From: Lophius americanus
Taxonomy: Eukaryota > Chordata > Actinopteri > Lophiiformes > Lophiidae
Length of the DNA stretch: 64,000 bases
Direction of reading: 5' to 3'
Assembly (NCBI GenBank): GCA_037951165.1
Contig: JBBDHG010000134.1
Span: 2,347,501-2,411,500 of the forward strand
Shown here: one piece after another, positions 60,430-64,000 of the stretch
Layout: each line of letters starts with the position of its first letter
Position numbering within the stretch: position 1 is the first letter of the stretch
Program-made: the position numbers and the translations under genes
The notes under the pieces: generated by a model
What the model saw: the letters and a program-made list of their open reading frames with translations, nothing else
The model's database searches: none
What the model was told of the DNA's origin: nothing

Positions 60430-61312
60430 TGCTGTGAAAAAGTATAGAACCCTATTGTATTATATATGTGTCGTATTTGGCCCGCTCCTCTTTGCAGAAC
60501 TTTCATCAGTGCAGACACATCGGAGGGTTTGTGAGCATAAACTGATCTTTTCATTTCTGACCAACCACAGCTTCTCAGTGGGTCTCAGGTCCAGACATTG
60601 ACTAGACCACTCCATAAAATGTATCTCTAGTCTTTTTGAGCGGCTCAGAGTTGGACTTGCTTCTCTACTAAGGATTATCTTCTTGCTGCGTGACACACTT
60701 GTATTTGAGCATCAACGCTTACCTCATTCTCACAGATGATGACCAGACATTCCTCAGACTCTTCATCTCTACAGGATCACACCGCCTCCTCCGTGTTTGA
60801 GCGTATGTCTAATGTTCTTCCTGTTGGGTGCTGTGTTTGGTTCACGCCAGACGTAACAAGACCCCTGTCTTAAAATGGTTCGGCTTTCAACCCATCAGTC
60901 CAGAGATCATTGTCCCAAAGCTCCGAGCCTCATCAAAGTATGTTGAGATGGTATCCAGGTATCAAGAGGTGTTTTTCTTTAACTCTTTAGAGGTGGGGTT
61001 GTGAAAAGTTTAGGGAGCCTTCACTATTGTTCCAAGTCATCTTCATATGTGTCTAACTGTGGATCTGTGGAGTTCCAGAAAGTTATAAATATCTTCGGAA
61101 GCCGTGCCAGACTGATGGAATTCAATCAACTTCTGGTGGGGGCTACCCGTGAGAAGTTAGAACCAATTTCCTGTTTCTGAAAATGGTGTATTTAAGTGAT
61201 GATGTGGTTGATCAGGTCCGGGTGTGTCTCGTCCAGCTGGAACCAGTTATTTACGCCGTTGGGAAGTTTTGGGGATTTTGTTTCTAAGGAACTAAAGATT
61301 TTTTGTCACTGG
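60430..61312 (-). mobile_element. Tc1/mariner relic with both ends, antisense
   Basis: The left end TGCTGTGAAAAAGTATAGAA + CC is inverted at the right end (GATTTTTTGTCACTGG). The minus strand at 60775-60870 reads VWREPNTAPNRKNIRHTLKH + GGGGVIL, matching the VW-KPNTAH--KNT-PTVKHGGGSVMLWG block of Tc1 transposases. Stops interrupt the rest. Same family as 38740-39505. Confidence 0.75.
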
Positions 61313-64000
61313 TGTGTTACACTTCAGGGTACAACACAGTATTGTGTTCGCCTTGTGAAATAGAATTATAATTATATTTTGCGTTTACTCCGATTGTTTC
61401 ACACACGAACATGAGGGAAATCATGAACCGGTCCGATACCTACTAATACAGGACTGTATATTCTCCCATTATTAGGACAGTGAGAGGCTCAGGAGCTCAA
61501 TAAATCCGCCGCCATTCACCTCCTACATGAAATTCCAAACCATGACCTTATGAGAACAACATCCAAGGTTCAAGGAACATCAATTTCGATGTCCAGTGCA
61601 GCGGAACAAATATCTGAATAACGGCCAATATGCAATCATTTTAGCTCGGTTCAGGGACCACTTTAAGTCCCGCACAAAACAATGGTTCACTTGAGCTGTC
61701 AGAGGGCACTAAAATTAAACCTGGAGTAAAAAGATGGTGACACAATGCTCACGCACAAGGAATAATCCTACATTTGGAAATTAAAGCAAGTGGAGCACAC
61801 ATTTGATGAGACAATAGCATGTGTTGGGCTGCCGTTGATGTGATACCACCCGGCTAGCAACACCTGCATGCTGTCATTACCTGCACTTCACAGACAGGAA
61901 GTGGTGACAGATGACAAAGGAAGTAGCCACCCAGAGGGAATCTATTACCCACTGCAGACTAGACGTTTGGTGACGAGACAGGAAGTGAGGAGATCATTCG
62001 GAACTCTTGGGAACCTTAAAATAGCTACCTCTGGACCACCTGTCAATCATTGTCAGAAGATCTTAAGGAAGCTGTCTCTCAGTGTGAACGTAACATCAGA
62101 AGAAGCCCCTGTTGTCAAAAGACGCAGGCCACCTGCAGCTCATTTCATGCACGCCACTTTGAAACAAATTTGGAGCTGTCTTTGGAAGCCTGGATGTTGC
62201 AGAAGCATCACTTTATGTGCTCCCATAATTCAGCATCTAGCCTGTGTGATGATGGTGCATGCCTCGAGGAATTCATGGTCTTCTCCCCCCTCAAAACAAC
62301 ACTAACCCGGCCCCTAATGAGACCCCCTACCTCCTGCCCCCATTATGAGGGATGCATACCAATAGAGAGACCGGAGAAGAGGGGAGACAGACCGAGACCT
62401 TTGGAGCCCTTTTGGCCTTAACCATCAAACGCACCCCTCGCCGAGAGTCAAATAATGGCTCTGATCAACATTGAGCCCACTTTTGGCCCACGTAAGCTTC
62501 AGATGATATATGGCTGAAGGCTCTAAATGATAGCCTTTCAAAAGGGACAGGCAAGGCCCCCTCCAAATGCCTCCTTTGTGTGTTGCCAGTAATCCCAGCA
62601 TGCACTTCAAGGCCTCGGTTCACTTCTGAGGCGGCTGCTATCATCTTGAAGAGAAGGGGAAAGAAAGGCAGCGCGTTTAAAGTGCTTTAATCAAGAAGAT
62701 GTAATACCCAGATAAACCTGATCACCCCCTTAAGCATGTCATTATAACACAATCAGCTGACTGGGTTGGAATTACAGTAAAAGACAGCAATAAAAGAGTA
62801 TAACATTCAAATTAGTATATCACCATAGTAAATACTTATTTACACTAAATCCACTAATGTGGAAAACATAAAAAAAAATCTATTGGGTAAGTATAACATT
62901 TTGACAAATGAATCAAATTGACAGTATTATTCTGTATAGTACAATAGTATTGCAAATTACACTATTAAACCATTCAACATTCAGCATGATCATACATTTT
63001 TTCTTACAGAAAAAAACATGTTATATATATTAATGTTGACCATAAACTAAAAACTACTTGTATAAATATGCAGTAATTTACCATCCTGTCTAGACGTCCT
63101 TGTAATATGCACTTGCTAAATGCGATGGACAATTTGAGCATATAGAAGATATAATTCTTGATGAAAAATCTAATGCTCTTTGGATGTTTTGCTTTTTTTA
63201 AGCACGAATACAAATCGCTGGTATAAAATAAATCCTTTGTGTTTAAAGTATTTTCTTTTTAATTAAAAAACATATCATGAATAGAAGTCACTTTTAATAT
63301 GCATTTATTAAGTTTAGTTGTTTTTTTTCAATAATCTTATTAACAGAAAATCTTTACTTAATTACTGTAAATTACTATCAAACACACATTTCAAAGTATC
63401 TGTTTTTCAATAGTAACCTACCATTAAAAACAGATATATAATAGAAATAACTCTAAATATGCCACGCTGCCTGAAAATCAGACCGGCTTCTGCTGCAGCG
63501 TCTCCTAAACAGCAGAGAAGAGACGCTTACATCAGACAAGTATTCAAACAAACAAAAGTGCGCAGTGAGAGCCATGTGTTGACTCTGGCGTTGGTCTCCA
63601 TGAAAAACCCAAACAGCTTGTGTTTCCACTATAAACAGAGGACATGCAGCCTGTCAGGGAAAACAGACTTCCAGGTTGCTGCTGCTTCTGCAAACAGTCC
63701 TCTGTAAACACTGACTTTGCGGCCGTTAATACTCGTGCTGCTTTTCACCGCAAGTCCATGTGCTTGTTACACATTTCAGGCAGCCAGCTAACCCTTTGTC
63801 ATGTGAGGGCATTCCAGTGCTATGACATAATCCGTGATGCGCGAGCACACGTGAGGCCATGCATGTTTTTATGTGTGTGTGAATCCGCTCCACACTGATG
63901 GTGACAGCACTGCTGAGACAAGAGTGTGTTGACATACCCCCACTTGACAAAGAGGTCTTTTTTGAAACCATGAAGAGAGTTTGGTTTTTACAAGCCTCAG

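Larger units (their letters stand above)
54896..64000. other. Intergenic region downstream of foxi1: no gene found
   Basis: No convincing coding exon on either strand. Segments with balanced, non-repetitive composition that could be conserved non-coding elements are 55890-56090, 56220-56480, 58930-59130 and 61860-62640. The last produces two overlapping + frames of 145 and 123 codons (61868-62421) with no recognisable domain. Bases 56700-57800 and 62740-63440 are AT-rich with short ACAGTAT-type repeats. Repeats that could be classed are listed separately. Confidence 0.5.

Noticed and set aside
61868..62421. Two overlapping + strand frames of 145 and 123 codons in a GC-richer region
   Set aside because: No recognisable domain, no splice or promoter context, and the higher GC content alone lengthens chance frames. 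Kept only as a possible conserved non-coding block.

Overview
This window is eukaryotic, from a ray-finned fish. It most probably comes from a percomorph-type teleost, although the species cannot be named from the sequence. The reasons are spliced vertebrate genes with GT-AG introns, AATAAA polyadenylation signals, fish-type LINE-2, RTE, L1, Tc1/mariner and hAT debris, and abundant CA microsatellites. There are no bacterial operons, CRISPR arrays or phage genes.

Two protein-coding genes are present, both on the + strand. Bases 1-36350 hold the 3' end of dock1, the Rac guanine-nucleotide exchange factor DOCK180. Eleven coding exons could be placed by sequence and splice phase: 1226-1307, 5179-5263, 7346-7432, 11424-11600, 14228-14311, 25610-25747, 28175-28317, 29166-29364, 33062-33242, 34058-34209 and 35523-35636. 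Their phases fit together and give about 480 codons: the second half of the DHR-2 catalytic domain, the basic linker and the proline-rich CRK-binding tail, ending at a TGA at 35634. Two AATAAA signals follow near 36300. The 17 kb from there to 53 kb is intergenic and full of repeats. At 53039-54439 lies a complete two-exon forkhead gene, foxi1 of teleost nomenclature (374 codons before the stop), with a TATA-like box upstream and a polyadenylation signal at 54874. From 54900 to the end no gene was found.

The linkage dock1-foxi matches the vertebrate DOCK/FOXI paralogon (DOCK1-FOXI2 and DOCK2-FOXI1 in human). The most unusual item is directly upstream of foxi1. About 730 bp (52144-52880) is built from six diverged copies of a 90-130 bp unit. 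Each copy is centred on the same site, and in three copies that site is the perfect palindrome GCGTAATTACGC, which contains a TAATTA homeodomain core. It looks like a duplicated cis-regulatory module that ends about 65 bp before the TATA-like box.

The non-coding remainder is mostly transposon relics and minisatellites, itemised below. Notable are a teleost repeat fragment that runs to within about 35 bp of the acceptor of the last dock1 exon, a diverged repeat family duplicated in the introns on both sides of dock1 exon 33062-33242, and five separate minisatellite or satellite-like arrays. Most short open reading frames in the window are chance or transposon frames and were not annotated as genes.
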